Below are positions 27,601 through 41,415 of a DNA stretch of 64,000 nt, piece by piece; position 1 is the first letter of the stretch, and every line of letters starts with the position of its first letter. The DNA comes from Sinohyriopsis cumingii (taxonomy: Eukaryota > Mollusca > Bivalvia > Unionida > Unionidae): assembly GCA_028554795.2 (NCBI GenBank), contig CM068838.1, positions 124,441,928-124,505,927 on the forward strand. The letters run 5' to 3'. The translations under genes were made by a program, and so were the position numbers. The notes under the pieces are model-generated. The model saw nothing but the letters and a program-made list of their open reading frames with translations. It had not been told where the DNA came from and did no database searches.

Positions 27601-28780
27601 TCGCCGAGAGTATCTGGCTTTGAATTAATTTGGGTTTTACTAATAGAAATATAGAATAATAGCAGAATAACCGCAGACTGTAATTTAAAAATGAAATAAA
27701 GACAGCAGTATTTATACATTGCAAACATCTTGTAATATTCTAAGTTAAATATATTTAATGAAAATTATTATAGAAAAAACACGTTTATTGATGAATAATA
27801 TATTTTATCACTTTACTTATCTATAAAAAATAAAATAAATTGTTTAATCAACTTCATATTTAACACAAAAATACATTGTGTGAAATCATTAGCAAGTCCT
27901 ATTTGCATGCGGGAAAATATTTTTTGTAACCAAAAATCTCAAGAATATTAACATAAAGGATCTTTTGTACCCGGGGCATTCCTTGCCATAAAATAGTCCA
28001 GTTAGTATTAACATAACAGGCCCTTTGTTGTACACAGGGAAATACATTTGTGTGTGTGTGTGAAACGTTTTATTTACTCTCATTCATTATTAAATACAAA
28101 ATAAGTTATTTCAAGGGTCCTTTTTATACATGGGGAAATTCTCTTTGCAGACGAGAAGCCCTTTTTCCGACAAAAAGTCTTGTAAGTATTATTATAAAGG
28201 GTACTTTTTGTATACGAGAGTCCTTTTTGCAGCAACAATTCCAGTTAGTACGTAACATAAAAGATCCTTTTTGAAGAATTAAATATTTTAATCATGCATT
28301 TAGATCTACACAGAAAAATAAAACATTATTAAACTCATATCTAGTCTCATAAATAAACTCTGAAAATAATAAATGGAAGAAGACAAAAAAAAATCCCACT
28401 TAATTATGAGATTTTTATTCTGCTTCGTGTATTGTAAAACATCTTTTTAATCATTCATATTAATATTTAGGGTCCTTTTGTATACGGCAAATAATTTTTG
28501 CAGACGACAGGATTTTTTTTAGCGAGAATAAAATGTTAAGCCTTTTACCTTCACGAAATGGACTCATTTTTTGCTTAAGGTTTGCCGAAAAATTCCTTTT
28601 TGCAAAATGGAGTCCTTGTCGCATTTGGGATCGGGTTACAATTAATACTTCCAGTTCAGTACCCGTAGTTCTAGTCTATTTGTAGAACATTTTTCTACTC
28701 TCATTTTGGTGGTGATAGAAGAGTTTTATTCATGCATTTTTGGTAGGGATTTAAAGGTAACTGTTTATTCTTGATAATAT
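24700..28780. other. Non-coding host DNA with degenerate repeats near 27.9-28.6 kb
   Basis: AT-rich, no supported genes. From about 27895 to 28640 a loose repeat appears, with phrases such as AAGGGTCCTTTTTATAC, TTTTTGCAGACGA and TCCAGTTAGTA recurring every 70-160 bp. Confidence 0.45.
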
Positions 28781-28839
28781 GAGCTCAGGGTGTTCTTGTC
28801 TGTGTGTACTTCGGCGACAGTGCACAGTGAGTAATAAGG

Positions 28840-28921
28840 CCTGGGTGATGATCCGGAAGTGAAATCTGTGTTCTGTTTACATGCTGCTATGTTGACTGTC
28901 CAGCATCTCAAAAAAGAGCAG
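28840..28921 (+). promoter_or_regulatory. Probable core promoter and non-coding first exon of the kappaB-Ras gene
   Basis: CCGGAAGTGA (28853-28862) is a consensus ETS/GABP site, common at housekeeping promoters. About 60 bp later, GAGCAG is followed by GTAAAC, a good splice donor after 28921. The nearest matching acceptor is at 35003. The joining of these two is inference; RNA reads would settle it. Confidence 0.35.
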
Positions 28922-28929
28922 GTAAACCT

Positions 28930-30199
28930 TTGACAAGAACTTCACCGTGAAGTCATCTTTGAAGGTATTTTAGATTAACATATGATTTGCATTGATTGAC
29001 ACACAGTGGAAAGGTCAGTACTGAGAAACAAATGTAGAAAACATAGTAAAATTAATTGTGTTCTATGTCCATTTTATACATACCGATTAGTAGGAGTTAT
29101 TTCCCATACATGCTCTTTACGTGAGAGGTAGCTGCGAAAGTATGTAGTGTCAGCTGATTTGCCACCATCATGTAAATATTGTTATTGATTATGTTTTTTG
29201 TCACCTAATTCATTTACTGTTGTATCTGATTTTGAAACAATGGTATTTAGCCATTTCTGAGATATATTCATAATGCATTGATTATATTAAGTTAGAAACT
29301 GTACTATATAGTCTCTGTACAGTACAGGCAAGGTTTGCGATTTGGCAGGCACTACATAGTACAGTTCAGGAGAGGCGTCTTGCATTGTAGAGTTTAAATT
29401 AATGTTAGACGCCCCCTCAGATATATATTTTTTTGGGGGGGGGGGCGGCGACCGAAAACATAAACACCAGGATCAATGTCTTACTTTGTAGTTCTATCTT
29501 GCTTGGCAAGTGGAAGCGGAAAAGAATACGGTAATAATAATAATAATAAAAAAAGCAAGTAAACGTTTAGAATGCTACAACGAAATATCAGATATATCAT
29601 AAAAAATAATATAAAGGCAGTTCCTGACAAAACTTTAGTACGCCACAGCTGGAATGTGCATTTACTGCCTGATGTGGAATACTTCGTCTTTCAGCAACGT
29701 TACTGTCTACTGATATGATTTTTGGTGGGAGCCCCATAATGCATGTCAGTGTCGACGTTTTACATTGTAGCACAGCCCCCAAGACACTCTGCCAGAGACA
29801 ATCCAAAAATTGCCACAATTCTTCCAGAAATTACCATAATTCTGCATATAGACACAGGCAAACTTCTACAGTTCTGTAAAAACTCCATCTTTCCTATAGT
29901 AAAAGTCATGTGGGTCATGTAACGGTTCAGTACCTAGTAATGGGTGAATTTTTAGAATATGATTTTATATACCTTTTGATGGCAGTTGTTCACTTTATTT
30001 TGATCTCATACATCCATATTCCTTTGGAAGGCTATTATTTTTATAAGCCCCGAAAAGTAAATTCGACAAAACCAATGTTAAAGTACATGGACGTTTTTGT
30101 ACAAGATCAACCTAAAGGTGTGATCCAGTACAATCAGAGGTCTCACTAGTATTCTACAGCTAGGAGTCCTACTAGCGAAAGTTAAAGTCCCCTCCCATA
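28930..30199. other. Non-coding host DNA
   Basis: Likely first intron. A G-run near 29435-29446 and a short AAT repeat near 29530 are the only features seen. Confidence 0.45.
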
Positions 30200-30209
30200 A
30201 ACATATTGG

Positions 30210-30527
30210 GTGGCCTAGTGGTTAGAGCGTCCGCCTCGGATGCGGGAGGTCGTGGGTTCGATCCCCGGCCGAGTCATACCAGAGACTTAAAAAATGGTAC
30301 TAAGAGCTGCCTCGCTTGGCGTTCAGCATTAAGAGGTTAGTGTTAGGACTGGTTGGCCTGGTGTCAGGATAATGTGACTGGGTGGGACATCATGCTACAT
30401 GTCTGCAGCATGATGCCCCAGTGCTAGACATCACTATAAACTGCCACATTGCAGACATCGTAGCGATATGACTGAAAAATTGTTAAAGCTACGTTAAAAA
30501 TAAAAATCACATCACATCACATCACAT
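30210..30527 (+). mobile_element. tRNA-derived SINE, family A, copy 1
   Basis: The head has an A-box (TGGCCTAGTGG) and B-box (GGTTCGATCCC) in tRNA spacing. A conserved body follows, then a TAAAAATCACATCACATCAC tail. A perfect 10-bp target duplication AACATATTGG flanks it (30200-30209 and 30528-30537). About 318 bp. Only the head resembles a tRNA, so it is not a tRNA gene. Confidence 0.85.
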
Positions 30528-30539
30528 AACATATTGGCA

Positions 30540-31480
30540 TACCTGAAGTGGCTGAATGTCCAGATGAGAAAAACCAGTGGTTGTCATTGAGTTTAATTTA
30601 ACAAATTCCTTATACCACTGACATATAGCTCTTGTTTGTCCATTAAAGTCAGACTGAATTTTGTCAATTCAAGGAAAGGCCTTATTCCAAAACACTTAGC
30701 CAGGCATCACACACTTTCTTACACATGGCTACTGTTCCATCTCAACTATCAATTCTAGCAACTATAGCACTCTTCTGAATCCCATTTCAGTCTTTGTCAG
30801 TTTGCCCTTTAACCCCAAATACTTATTCAAATTTGCAAATGGCATTTTGTCTAAGTCTTGACATGTCTTGGTTTTGTGGTAATATGCACTACATGTTTGG
30901 CTACACTATGAAATGAACACGATGAAAGTTAACGTTCACTTAATGTACTCTTTTAATGACCACATGTACATCTCTGGGACATTGTGCATCTGAATTCAGT
31001 TATTGTAAATATCAGCACATTTTCCCACCACTCAGCAGCTAGTCTAAGTCTTTGAACTTTCCACCCAGCTATTGCATCATGTTTTTTTTATGTACTTTAA
31101 CAATAACAACATGTACATCTGTGGTCCTTTCAGCCACTGAATTAAGTCATTGTAAATATCAGCACAGCTAAAATGATCAATAGATCAACATATTTTCCCC
31201 ACTCAACTGGTGGTTGAAGTAGGACTGGCAAGCCATTAAATTTGCTACCCGGCTGTTGCATGCTTATGGACAATTCCTACATAAGTGATTTTTCTGGGAG
31301 CCATATAAAAAATTTGCATCCCAATACATGTGATTAAGCATTTCCAAGATCTCTGACAATCCAGATTGAATGTTGCACACTGCTGTCACAAAGAAAGCTA
31401 TGCATGTTGATAAATAAATTTTTACCACCCTATATTGTGACAATTAGATTCAGCATGCTCTTTTCTTGAACCAGTTTTGT
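30540..31480. other. Non-coding host DNA
   Basis: No supported features. Two stretches (about 30940-31060 and 31090-31200) share phrases such as ACATGTACATCT and TTGTAAATATCAGCACA, suggesting an old duplication. Confidence 0.4.
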
Positions 31481-31483
31481 AAT

Positions 31484-31983
31484 TTTTGCTGATGAAATAG
31501 TAATAGTTGCTGTCAGTACAGTATTATTTGCTGATGATAGAATAATTGATGATGATAAAATGACATTTGCTGATGATACAGTAATATTTGCTGATGATAC
31601 ATAATATTTTCTGATGATACAGTAATATTTGCTGATGATAAAGTAACATTTGCTGATGATACAGTAATATTGGCTGATGATACATTAATATTTGCTGATG
31701 ATAGAATAATTGCTGATCATAAAATAACATTTGCTGATGATACAGTAATATTTGCTGATGATACATTAATATTTGCTGATGATACAGTAGCATTTGCTGT
31801 TGGTAGAGTAACATTTGCTGATAATACAATATTATTTGCTGATGATACACTAATATTTGCTGATGATATGCTAATATTTGCTGATGATACAGTAATATTT
31901 GCTAATGATACAGTAATTGTTGATGATACACCAATATTTGCTGATGATACAGTAATATTTGCTGATGATAGAGCAATAATTTT
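31484..31983. repeat. 21-bp minisatellite
   Basis: About 23 units of ATTTGCTGATGATACAGTAAT. Because 21 is a multiple of three, frames stay open on both strands (FADDTVI on plus, YHQQILL on minus). The FADD look-alike of reverse transcriptases here is only repeat text. Confidence 0.95.
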
Positions 31984-31987
31984 TGTT

Positions 31988-32265
31988 TAGTATTAATAGA
32001 TCTGAGAGACTGACCTCGCTGACAAACAATATGTTAGTAGATTGTTTAGTACATGTATTCATAGATCTAAGAAACTTTGCTCTCTCTGACAAACAAGATG
32101 TTGATAGATTGTTTAGCAATTGATAGATCTGAGAGACTTTTCTTTCTTTGACAAACAAGACGTTGGTAGATTGTTTAGCATTGATAGATCTGACGGACTT
32201 TGCTTTCTTAACAAACAAGATATGGGTATATTGTTTAGTATAGTTTATTGTTAGAGCTGAGAGGC
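31988..32265. repeat. About 60-bp minisatellite, four to five units
   Basis: Units share GATAGATCTGAGAGACTTTG and TTGACAAACAAGATGTTGGT. It directly follows the 21-bp array. Confidence 0.9.
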
Positions 32266-32841
32266 TTTGTCTAGGTGACGCATCAGGGAATGTGCTATAT
32301 TATTACATGCATATTTTCTTACTAAACCAAACACTGTCAAACTCTGAAACACTTACAAGTAACAGAGATACTTTTGTACTAACTGGATGAGCAAAATTTG
32401 TACATTTTTAATGTAAGACAACATTGTGATGATGCCTTCCTCTTGTTGCTTTACATGTTGTTATTGTACATAGCTCAGTGTATCCACCTTTATGCATTTA
32501 TTTGTACTAACATGTGGGGTCTGTCACATGTTTAAAATAAATCACACAATAGTTATTTTCCCACAAATGTAATGATAGTCGAGGAAACTCTGAATACGTA
32601 TTGCAGAAGATCTACTTTCAAAAGATTCATATTTTGAAAAAATTGTAGATTTGATTTCAGAGCATTTCAATAAGGTCAGCAACACTGATTGGTTCTGGTA
32701 ACCTGACCTACAATATTGAAATGTTTCCAACCCTGTAACTTTTCATCACATCTGCAAAGAGGTCAGTACCAACTTTACCACTGTTTTTACCTCCAGACTG
32801 GTAAATTTTAGATCGGAAACCGTGACTTTACCTTACCTGAA

Positions 32842-33317
32842 GGGGCCTCGAGTGGAGGAGTGGTCAAAAGCACTTGCTGTTAAGGATCACTGCCATCGCA
32901 CCTCTGTGTGGGTTAGAGTGGCGGATTCGGCCAATGTGGGTATATGAGAAGGCTTGCCAGTAGCTTCTTGTGGGTTAGTGGTTCCGGGGTTTTCCAGAGT
33001 TCTTCCTCCACCATTTATACTGACCGCCATGTATAGCCTATTTTGTGCTGAAAAATGGCATTAAACCCTACAACAACAGCAACAACTGGGGCCCCAAGTT
33101 GTCGAGTGATCTGTTTTGGATCACTGCCATCTCACGTCTGTTTGGGTTCAAGTCTAGGATTCAGCCAATGTGGGTATGTGAGAAAGCTTGCCAGTAGCTT
33201 CTCGTGGGTCGGTGGTTCTTCCAGGGGTTTTCCAGGGTTCTTCCTCCACCATTAATACTGGCTGCCATGCATAGCCTATTGTGTGCTGAAAAATGGTGTT
33301 AAACCCCAGAACAACAA
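32842..33317 (+). mobile_element. tRNA-derived SINE, family B, head-to-tail dimer
   Basis: Two full SINE copies (about 32842-33086 and 33087-33317) in the same orientation. Each has a tRNA-like head, GTGGGTATGTGAGAAAGCTT-like body, CGCCATGTATAGCC and a CAACAACAAC tail. One 11-bp duplication CCTTACCTGAA flanks the whole pair (32831-32841 and 33318-33328), so they entered as one unit, or the second formed at the first's tail. Confidence 0.85.
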
Positions 33318-33477
33318 CCTTACCTGAACTATATTGAAAAATGTAACTATAACAGCATAGTGCCAACCTTTCTATTTGATCATTTTCACACTATTACAAG
33401 AACCATACACATATTTTTGTTTGACTAATGGAATATTAAAGACTGGTAAAGTTGGTCAAGAATTGCTTATTAACACA

Positions 33478-34082
33478 TTAACCCCTGTTGACGAGTTTAT
33501 GTGGCAGGAGGTAGTAGCCTACTGCCGAGCTCTGTAGTGTCAAGGTCATGTATGATTCACTAAATTGGGTGGTATTATAGAAAGGTAGTCAGATGTAGCT
33601 CTACAATGATACCAAATAATATGGAAGTTCTAGTTGCACTACAAAATACATAGGGAAAAACCTCATTTTTCAGACCTGATTTCTTTTCTCCCCCAAATTT
33701 GCCCATGGTCGGAATCCATTTTTGTGTCAGGATTTAAGACTTTTTGGTCTAAGATTTAAGACAGACCATTACGAACTGCAAACAGACAGATGAACCGTTG
33801 CAAAAAGTAGGATAAGATGGGCGTTTGAATAAAGAGGGTCTTGATACGAAAATAATGGGTCCATAAGGCAAAAAAATAAAAATTAAAGAACTCCAGTTTT
33901 AGGCTTCTGATCATGCAGAAGCCAAATAGCCAATGAAAAACAATGTGTCTAACACAACTCGGCATTAGGTTATTTGAAAATCACCTGAAAGTTGATGTAT
34001 TAGGATGTATTCAGAAATAGCTTTCAAAATGTGTTTCCTACTCGAATTTCAGGCAAAACCAACAAAAACCTCCAGGGGTTAA
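33478..34082. mobile_element. piggyBac-type MITE
   Basis: TTAACCCCTG at the left and CAGGGGTTAA at the right. TTAA is the piggyBac target duplication. The inverted match extends outward (ACACA/TGTGT), giving an 18-bp perfect inverted repeat. About 605 bp with no transposase. Confidence 0.65.
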
Positions 34083-34284
34083 TGTGTTAAAATATTTTGG
34101 AAAAAAATTCACCTGTTTACTACTGTTATCTTCCTTTATGGCAGGTTGATCTTACCAATACTAAGAAAAGTGAAATCCTTGCAAAAACTTGTGATTGCAC
34201 ACTCCTTGTTAAGTGACATTTTGAGGACCATGAAGAAAAAGAAACAGTCTGTTTTACATCATATATCATTTCAGTCTTCAGTGT

Positions 34285-34467
34285 TCATAGTTCAGTTGTT
34301 TGAGTGCTGGACTCATGCTTCAGGGGTTTTAGGTTCATTAACCGATCATATCAGCCCAGGTCAGCTGCCTCTGTGTTTTCATGGGAATGGCACTTGTCTT
34401 CCATTTTCTCGGCCTGATATAGCCATTAATATGTGAAAAAAGTGCCTTAAAAACCAACCAACCAGCC
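34285..34467 (+). mobile_element. Degenerate SINE-like sequence
   Basis: GTTCAGTTGTTTGAGTGCTGGACTC followed by AGGTTCATTAACCGA is reminiscent of a decayed tRNA head. It ends in AACCAACCAACCAGCC. A weak call. Confidence 0.35.
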
Positions 34468-35003
34468 AACATCATCTTCAGAGCAATTATCAAGTTACAA
34501 GTAATACACAGTTTGCACATAGGTGCCATTAAAAGCTGGAGGTTGAAGTTTTTCTTCGACTAGTTTAGCTTCATACGCATTGTACCTAATGTGGGCTGTT
34601 GACCTAAATAATACTTTAACCCCAAAATCACTCTTCTGAAAATGATGGCAACCCAAGTTGGGTCTCTTGTCTTTAAAACTTTGTTTCATGTCTTGGGACT
34701 TGAAGCATAAATATATAGGCTAATCAAGCAAAATGACTTGACTCTTCACTGAAAGTTATGAAAGGAAAAAAAAGGATCTTTCTTTATGTCAAATTTGGCA
34801 TGTAATCATAGAAACTCTTTCACTGTTATGTCTGTGTCTCCAGTGAAGACAAAGTTCAAACTTTCTATGGATCTAAATGCATGCTCAATACATTCACCCA
34901 TCCCCTTCATGTGACTAATGGCAAAATAGGCAAGGAGGGTGACTTTTTCTTAAACAAAGAGTAGACAGTAAGTCATTTTTATTTAACATCTCTTGTATTG
35001 CAG

Positions 35004-35197
35004 GATGAGTAACTTAAAATTGTTTGAGGCCTGCTAAACACATAGACAATTTGTGGCTCTCACAGTTGTGAGAGGATGATAAGTGAGGATCTCTGAGAAT
35101 GGGGAAGATAAGCAAGATCCTTATTTGTGGCCATGCTGGAGTTGGGAAAACAGCCATGATTGAACAGCTGATCTATGGCAACCATTTGATTGGCACG
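35004..35197 (+). CDS. NKIRAS: kappaB-Ras gene, exon 2 (first coding exon; CDS from 35099)
   Basis: An acceptor after TTGTATTGCAG (35003), 95 nt of 5' UTR, then ATG at 35099. Codes for residues 1-33 with the P-loop CGHAGVGKTAMIEQL. The donor GTAAGT follows 35197, phase 0. Confidence 0.85.
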
Positions 35198-36092
35198 GTA
35201 AGTAAGATCATACTGGAGTTCAGAAATGATTCTTATTGGACAGCAGTTCTATCTCATTGGACTATCTCATTGGACTATCTCGTTGGACAGCTGATCAGTG
35301 GTATGTTATGATCTGTCTCTGCCTTCATTGGATTTTGTTTCACCTCTCTGTCTCTGATAAATTGGACTTGTTGTTTATTTGGTTCCTTCCATGAAAATCA
35401 TAAGTGATGATAATGGAAAACTTTTTTAATTTCAGAGATATTTAGTCAAGGTATTTTATCATATTGGCTTCTTTAATGTTTACACTGCTTGTTTTCTATT
35501 CCAATTATTTTGGAAGAAATTCATACATAGCTACAGGTATAAATTGCAACAAGTTTCATAACCATTTCGTATGTGTCAGTTTAACTCGAATATTTGCCAA
35601 CCAGTAGATTACTGATCTGTACTGTTGCTGGAAAAGATGGAGGAATAACATAATCACAGATAAGCTGAAAGCTTGCTGGCATTCTGGTCTGATGCCCATC
35701 ACCTATGTGACTGGTCTTATTCAGTTTAAATGGTGATAGTTTAAGTATTTTTCACACCATATTGTCCGATTAGATTTTAAATAACCGCTTCAGTTGCCTA
35801 AGTAGTTAGAGTGTCTGCCTTGTATGTGGTAGTTCGTGGGTTCGAACCCTGGCTGAGTCATACCAAAGACTTATACAAATGGTACTAATAGCTGCCTCAC
35901 TAGGCGCTCAGCATTAAGAGGTTAGTGTTAGGACTGGTTGGCCTGGTGTCTGGATAATGTGACTGGCTGGGACATCATGCCATATGTCTGCTGCATGATG
36001 CCCCAGTGCTAGACATCACTATAAACTGCCACACTGCAGACATCATTGCCATATGACTGAAAAATTATTAAAGCTGTTAAAAATCCAAATCA

Positions 36093-36158
<66 letters not shown>

Positions 36159-39100
36159 CACAGCTTTTTAATTGTAAGGGTTATTTTCAGTAAAACATTC
36201 TTGGGACCCAGTCAAGGCGTTTTTAAGATGGAGTTTTTACCAATCAGTGCAGTGTAGAATTTTGTATAATATTCATAAAAACTATTTGAGTATCAGATTA
36301 GCCTGGTCTATATTTAAAAAAAAAATGCTTTCCCAGGGCACCTTGTGTGTTTATATGGAAAAACTCATTTAGGTATTTACTGTACCAAAGAAAACAAAAT
36401 TCATGATAGTTTCATTTCATTCCATCATTCAGTGAGTTCTGATAGTTATTTATGTATTTTACATGCTTTATTATCTGTTTTACATCCTTTTGTCTTTGCA
36501 TATTTCACCATGTGAATTTATGGTTTGAGGAATTTTACACTGTATGAGTAATAACTTCGTACATTTTGTTTCTACAGCCAATGCATTCAACCATTGAGGA
36601 CATTTACACAGCGATGATAGAAACAGATCGTGGGGTGAAGGAAAAAGTCAGGATATTTGACACAGGAGGTTTGGTGAGTTATGCTTTTGTGCTAATGTGT
36701 ATTTTAATATTGGGTTTGGATGCAGAGTGGTTTGTCTGCTACTTTGCTTTTCTTCTGTCACGAGTTTGATCCTTGGTGCCATCATAAGCAGTGGTTATTG
36801 TGCATGCAGTTTTCTCCAGATTGTATAGTTGTCTTGACCTGAAAGATGAACAACTTGCATGATATTTTTGCATACATTGTTAGAAGATGGTGCACAGTCT
36901 ATGCAGAATAAATGAAGTTTAGTTACATGTAAGTTGGCATTTCATTTTGTGGGTAGTTTTGTTATTTGTCTGTTCATAATGTACACATTCAATTTACATA
37001 ATTGTTCTAGTATTTGATGCAGATTTTCTATCTGTAGTTTCGTACAACACCTAGCTTGAGCTACTTATTTACTCTGCCATTTGCCTATTGATAGTCTTAG
37101 ATGCACCAAATCTGGCTTTTATAAGTATCAATTCATTTTTGGCTCCATGTCAGCCAAACCTTGATTCCTATGTGTCTCATTGGTATGCCTTTATATGTCT
37201 CTTTGAAATTTCAATTATCTTCATGATTTGAGAGACAAGGAACATGTCCAAATCACATTGGTTTCCATGTTAAACACTGAAAGATAACAATATTTTTATA
37301 CTTTTTTAAATGTATTTTGTTCTGAGTGAGTGAAAGAACTTTTTGATAATTCATATGAATACATCTTGTTTTAATGATTTTTGCACATCCCTACTGCAAA
37401 TCCAGTTTGTTTTTGTATTTAGTTTCTGTATGTATAACATGTACATATTGTAAACAATAGTAAATCTAGATATGCATTCACATAGAACTCTGGGATATCA
37501 AGCTATGATCTCCTGTCAATTAACACTGTGATATTGGGCTATGATCTACTCTCACATTACATTCTTGGAGATCAGGCTATGATCTGCTGTCACATAGCAC
37601 TCTGGGAGATCAGGCTAGATCTGTTGTCAATTAATGATGTGATATTGGGCTATGATCTACTCTCACATAACAATCTTGGAGATCAGGCTATGATCTGCTG
37701 TCATATAACACTCTGGGAGATCAGGCTAGATCTGCTGTCAATTAACGCTGTGATATTGGGCTATGATCTACTCTCACATAACACTCTTGGATATCAGGCT
37801 ATGATCTGTCAATTAACACTGATACTGGGCTATGATTTACTCTCACGTAATACTCCTGGAGATCAGGCTATGATCTGCAGTCACATAACACTGGGAGATC
37901 AGGCTAGATCTGCTGTCAGTTAACACTGATATTGGGCTATGATCTACTCTCACATAACACTCTTGAAGATCAGGCTATGATCTGCTGTCCCATAACACTC
38001 TGGGAGATCAGGCTAGATCTACTGTCAATTAACACTGATACTGGGCTATGATCTACTCTCACATAATACTCTTGGAGATCAGGCTATGATCTGCAGTCAC
38101 ATAACACTGGGAGATCAGGCTAGATCTTGTGTCAGTTAACACTTTGATATTGGGTTATGATCTACTCTCACATAACACTCTTGGAAATCAGGCTATGATC
38201 TGCTGTCACATAACACTCAGAGAGGAGGCTAGATATGCTGTCAATTAACACTGTGATATTGGGCCATGATCTACTCTCACATAACACTCTTGGAGATCAG
38301 GCTATGATCTGCTGTCACATAACACTCTGGGAGATAACACTCTGGGAGATCATGCTATTACCTGCTATCACATAACACTTTGGGAGATCAGGTTGTTACC
38401 TGCCATGACATACTACTCTGGGAGATCAGGCTATGATCTGCCATCACATAATACTCTGGGAAATCCGGCTATTTTCTGTTGCCACATAACACTCTGGGAG
38501 ATCAGGCTATGATCTGCCATCACATAACAGTCTGGGAGATCAGGTTATGATCTGCCATCACATAATACTCTGGGAAATCAGGCTATTACCTGCCATCACA
38601 TAACACTGTGAGATCATTCTATGACCGGTCATCATATAACACTCTTGGAAATCAGACTATTATCTGCTATCACATAACACTCTGAGAGATCTAGCTATGA
38701 TCTGCCATCACATAACACTCTGTGAGGACAGGTTTTGATCTGCTGTCATGTAACCCTAGGAGACCAGGCTATGATCTGGTATCACATAACACTCAGGGTC
38801 TTTGTAGATGTATCTCTACTATTACATAATGCTGAGAGATCATGGTCTGTTTAGATCTGCCATCACATAACTGTCTTGATGATCAGGGTCTGTGTCAACC
38901 TAGATTTGATATCATGTAATTTTGTGGGTGATTCTGGCTTGTGTAGACAAGATCTGTAGTCACATAACTCTATCATGTAATATATTGGGTGATCATTGTC
39001 TTTGTTCTTACAGTTCACTTAAAAATACAAAAAGATCCAACCTGGTGTTGAAATTCGTCTAAAATTTAAAGTCTAACCTTTAAAGAATGTTGAAGATACA

Positions 39101-41324
39101 GGAAATGTACTTTCTGGGCTTTTAGCATTATCCATGTATTTTATCATGTACTATGAATTTTCTCTGTTAGAAACCCAGAATCTGATTTTATTCTTGGTGT
39201 ATATTGTTTCTTTGCAGGATGGTAACAAAACAGATTTACCGAAGCACTACCTCACTTTCCCTGATGTAAGTTTTTTTATGGCTGGATTGCTCTTTTTGAT
39301 AGCAACTAATATAATGTGTCTTAAGTGTTGAAAAGAAGCATGCTGACAACTAACTACATATAATATAATAGGTTGTCAGTGTTGAAAAAAAGCCTGATGA
39401 CAACTGACTACATATAATAACATAATAGGTTGTCAGTAATGAATAGAAGAGCGCTGACAACTGACTCGACAGAAGTCCTATATCAATACCAGTTTTAAAA
39501 TTTGAATCTGTATTTAATTGTAGTCATTAAAATATGGATAATAGAACGTTCACAAGCTGTTACGTTGAATTGTAACAACACTGACAAGTTACCAGACTCA
39601 CAAGAATCAGAATTTTATTTATTCTAATAGTGAATCAGAGCTTTATATGAAATTGGTTAAAATAAACAAAACAATGTTCAATCTCTATTGTTCTCACATG
39701 CTAATGGTATATTTATTTTAAATGAAATAATTGTCAGATATGCCTTGAATAAATGCACTCAATGAATGGAAATATATACAAAATTTGTATTCAAATTCAT
39801 TGAACAATTTTAAAGATATGGCTGATTAATTTTAAACATATGTATAGATAATCTGGACTGTGTAAGCTGCCATGATGGATATAGCTGTGATATCACTAGG
39901 TAATCTGGGCTGTGTAAGCTGCCATAATTGATATAGCTGTGATATCACTAGGTAATCTGGGCTGTGTAAGCTGCCATGATGGATATAGCTGTGATATCAC
40001 TAGGTAATCTGGGCTTATTAAGCTGCCATAATGGATATAGCTGTGATACCACTAGGTAATCAGGGCTGTGTAAGCTGCCATGATGGATATAGCTGTGATA
40101 TCACTAGGTAATCTGGGCTTATTAAGCTGCCATAATGGATATAGCTGTGATACCACTAGGTAATCAGGGCTGTGTAAGCTGCCATGATGGATATAGCTGT
40201 GATATCACTTGATAATCTGGGCTGAGTTAGCTGCCCTGATGGATATAGCTGTGAAATCACAAGGTCACATCTGATCTATCACAGATACATTTACTATTTC
40301 AATAAAGTTTAGTTTGTAATTGTTGAAAACAAAAGTCACTCAGAATAATGATCTTAAACTACAGAGTAAATAGTGAAGAGGAATTTAAATTTTGGAAAGA
40401 CATTAAGAACCAGTTTATAAGTTTGTCAGATTGGTGCAGCATACAACAGGAACCAAAAACACTTGTAAAAATGTTTGTAAACTTGGAATCTCAAATTAGT
40501 GATCCGTTTGGCATCCATGTGCATATCCGTCCATATGCCATTCTGCATGTATGTCTGACTACTTTCATCCACACCCTAGATTACTCTGTGTTGTTTACTT
40601 TCCATATGTTTCAATACTATTTTATCCCACCCCCTTCAAGTCTGGAATATAACTTCAGGATACATGTATCGTTATCATGTTTGTCCTGGTTCATGGGTCA
40701 ACCCATGGGGTTAAGATTTTTCAGTTTTTCACAGCAACAGTAATGCAAGCTTGAAAGTAACTTTGATCTTAAAGCTTTTGTTCTTTGTACTTCAGTAATG
40801 TGATCAGTTCATTTGGCCTCAGAGTCATGTTATATAGTATGTGGATATAGATGTATACAAATGCATTTTACCAAAATTAGGTCAGTATGGCCTAAATTCA
40901 CAGGTCATGCTTCCCTTTTTTTATTTTAAGCTGTTCATTTACGTCAGTTTCTTATTTATTATTGGTTATAAGTCATGCAGCTTTGTTCATGGATACAGTT
41001 GATAAAATTACTCCATTGTATTGAAGTTTCTTATTATGTGATGCAGCTCGGACTTTAAATAACATTTGTCAGTGTCTATACATTTTGATGGATATATAAT
41101 GTCAGATTGACAAGAATAGGTCAGTTTGACCTTGATTTCACTTTAGGTTTTGCATTTTGCTCACTTGTTTTGTTCTGTTGGCAACAGAGTGATGGACATT
41201 GATATGTCAGTGTGTCTTGGTGAGATTAACTATTTCCACCAAAAGTGGGTCACTGTGAGATATATATTACAATTTTGGAGCTCATGGGCATGCATGGCTT
41301 GCAGCCCACAACCAGCTTCATGTT

Positions 41325-41415
<91 letters not shown>

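Noticed and set aside
30210-30275. Functional tRNA gene
   Set aside because: The A and B boxes are present, but the sequence continues into a repeated SINE body with a target duplication, and no closing acceptor stem was found.
31524-31990. Repeat protein with FADD (plus) or YHQQ (minus) motifs
   Set aside because: A 21-bp array keeps every frame open; there is no start context, splice logic or other domain.
37480-38800. CRISPR-like repeat array
   Set aside because: Animal DNA; units are contiguous variants with no unique spacers and no cas genes.
40348-40743. 131-codon plus-strand open frame inside an intron
   Set aside because: No recognisable domain, no splice or promoter support; likely chance.
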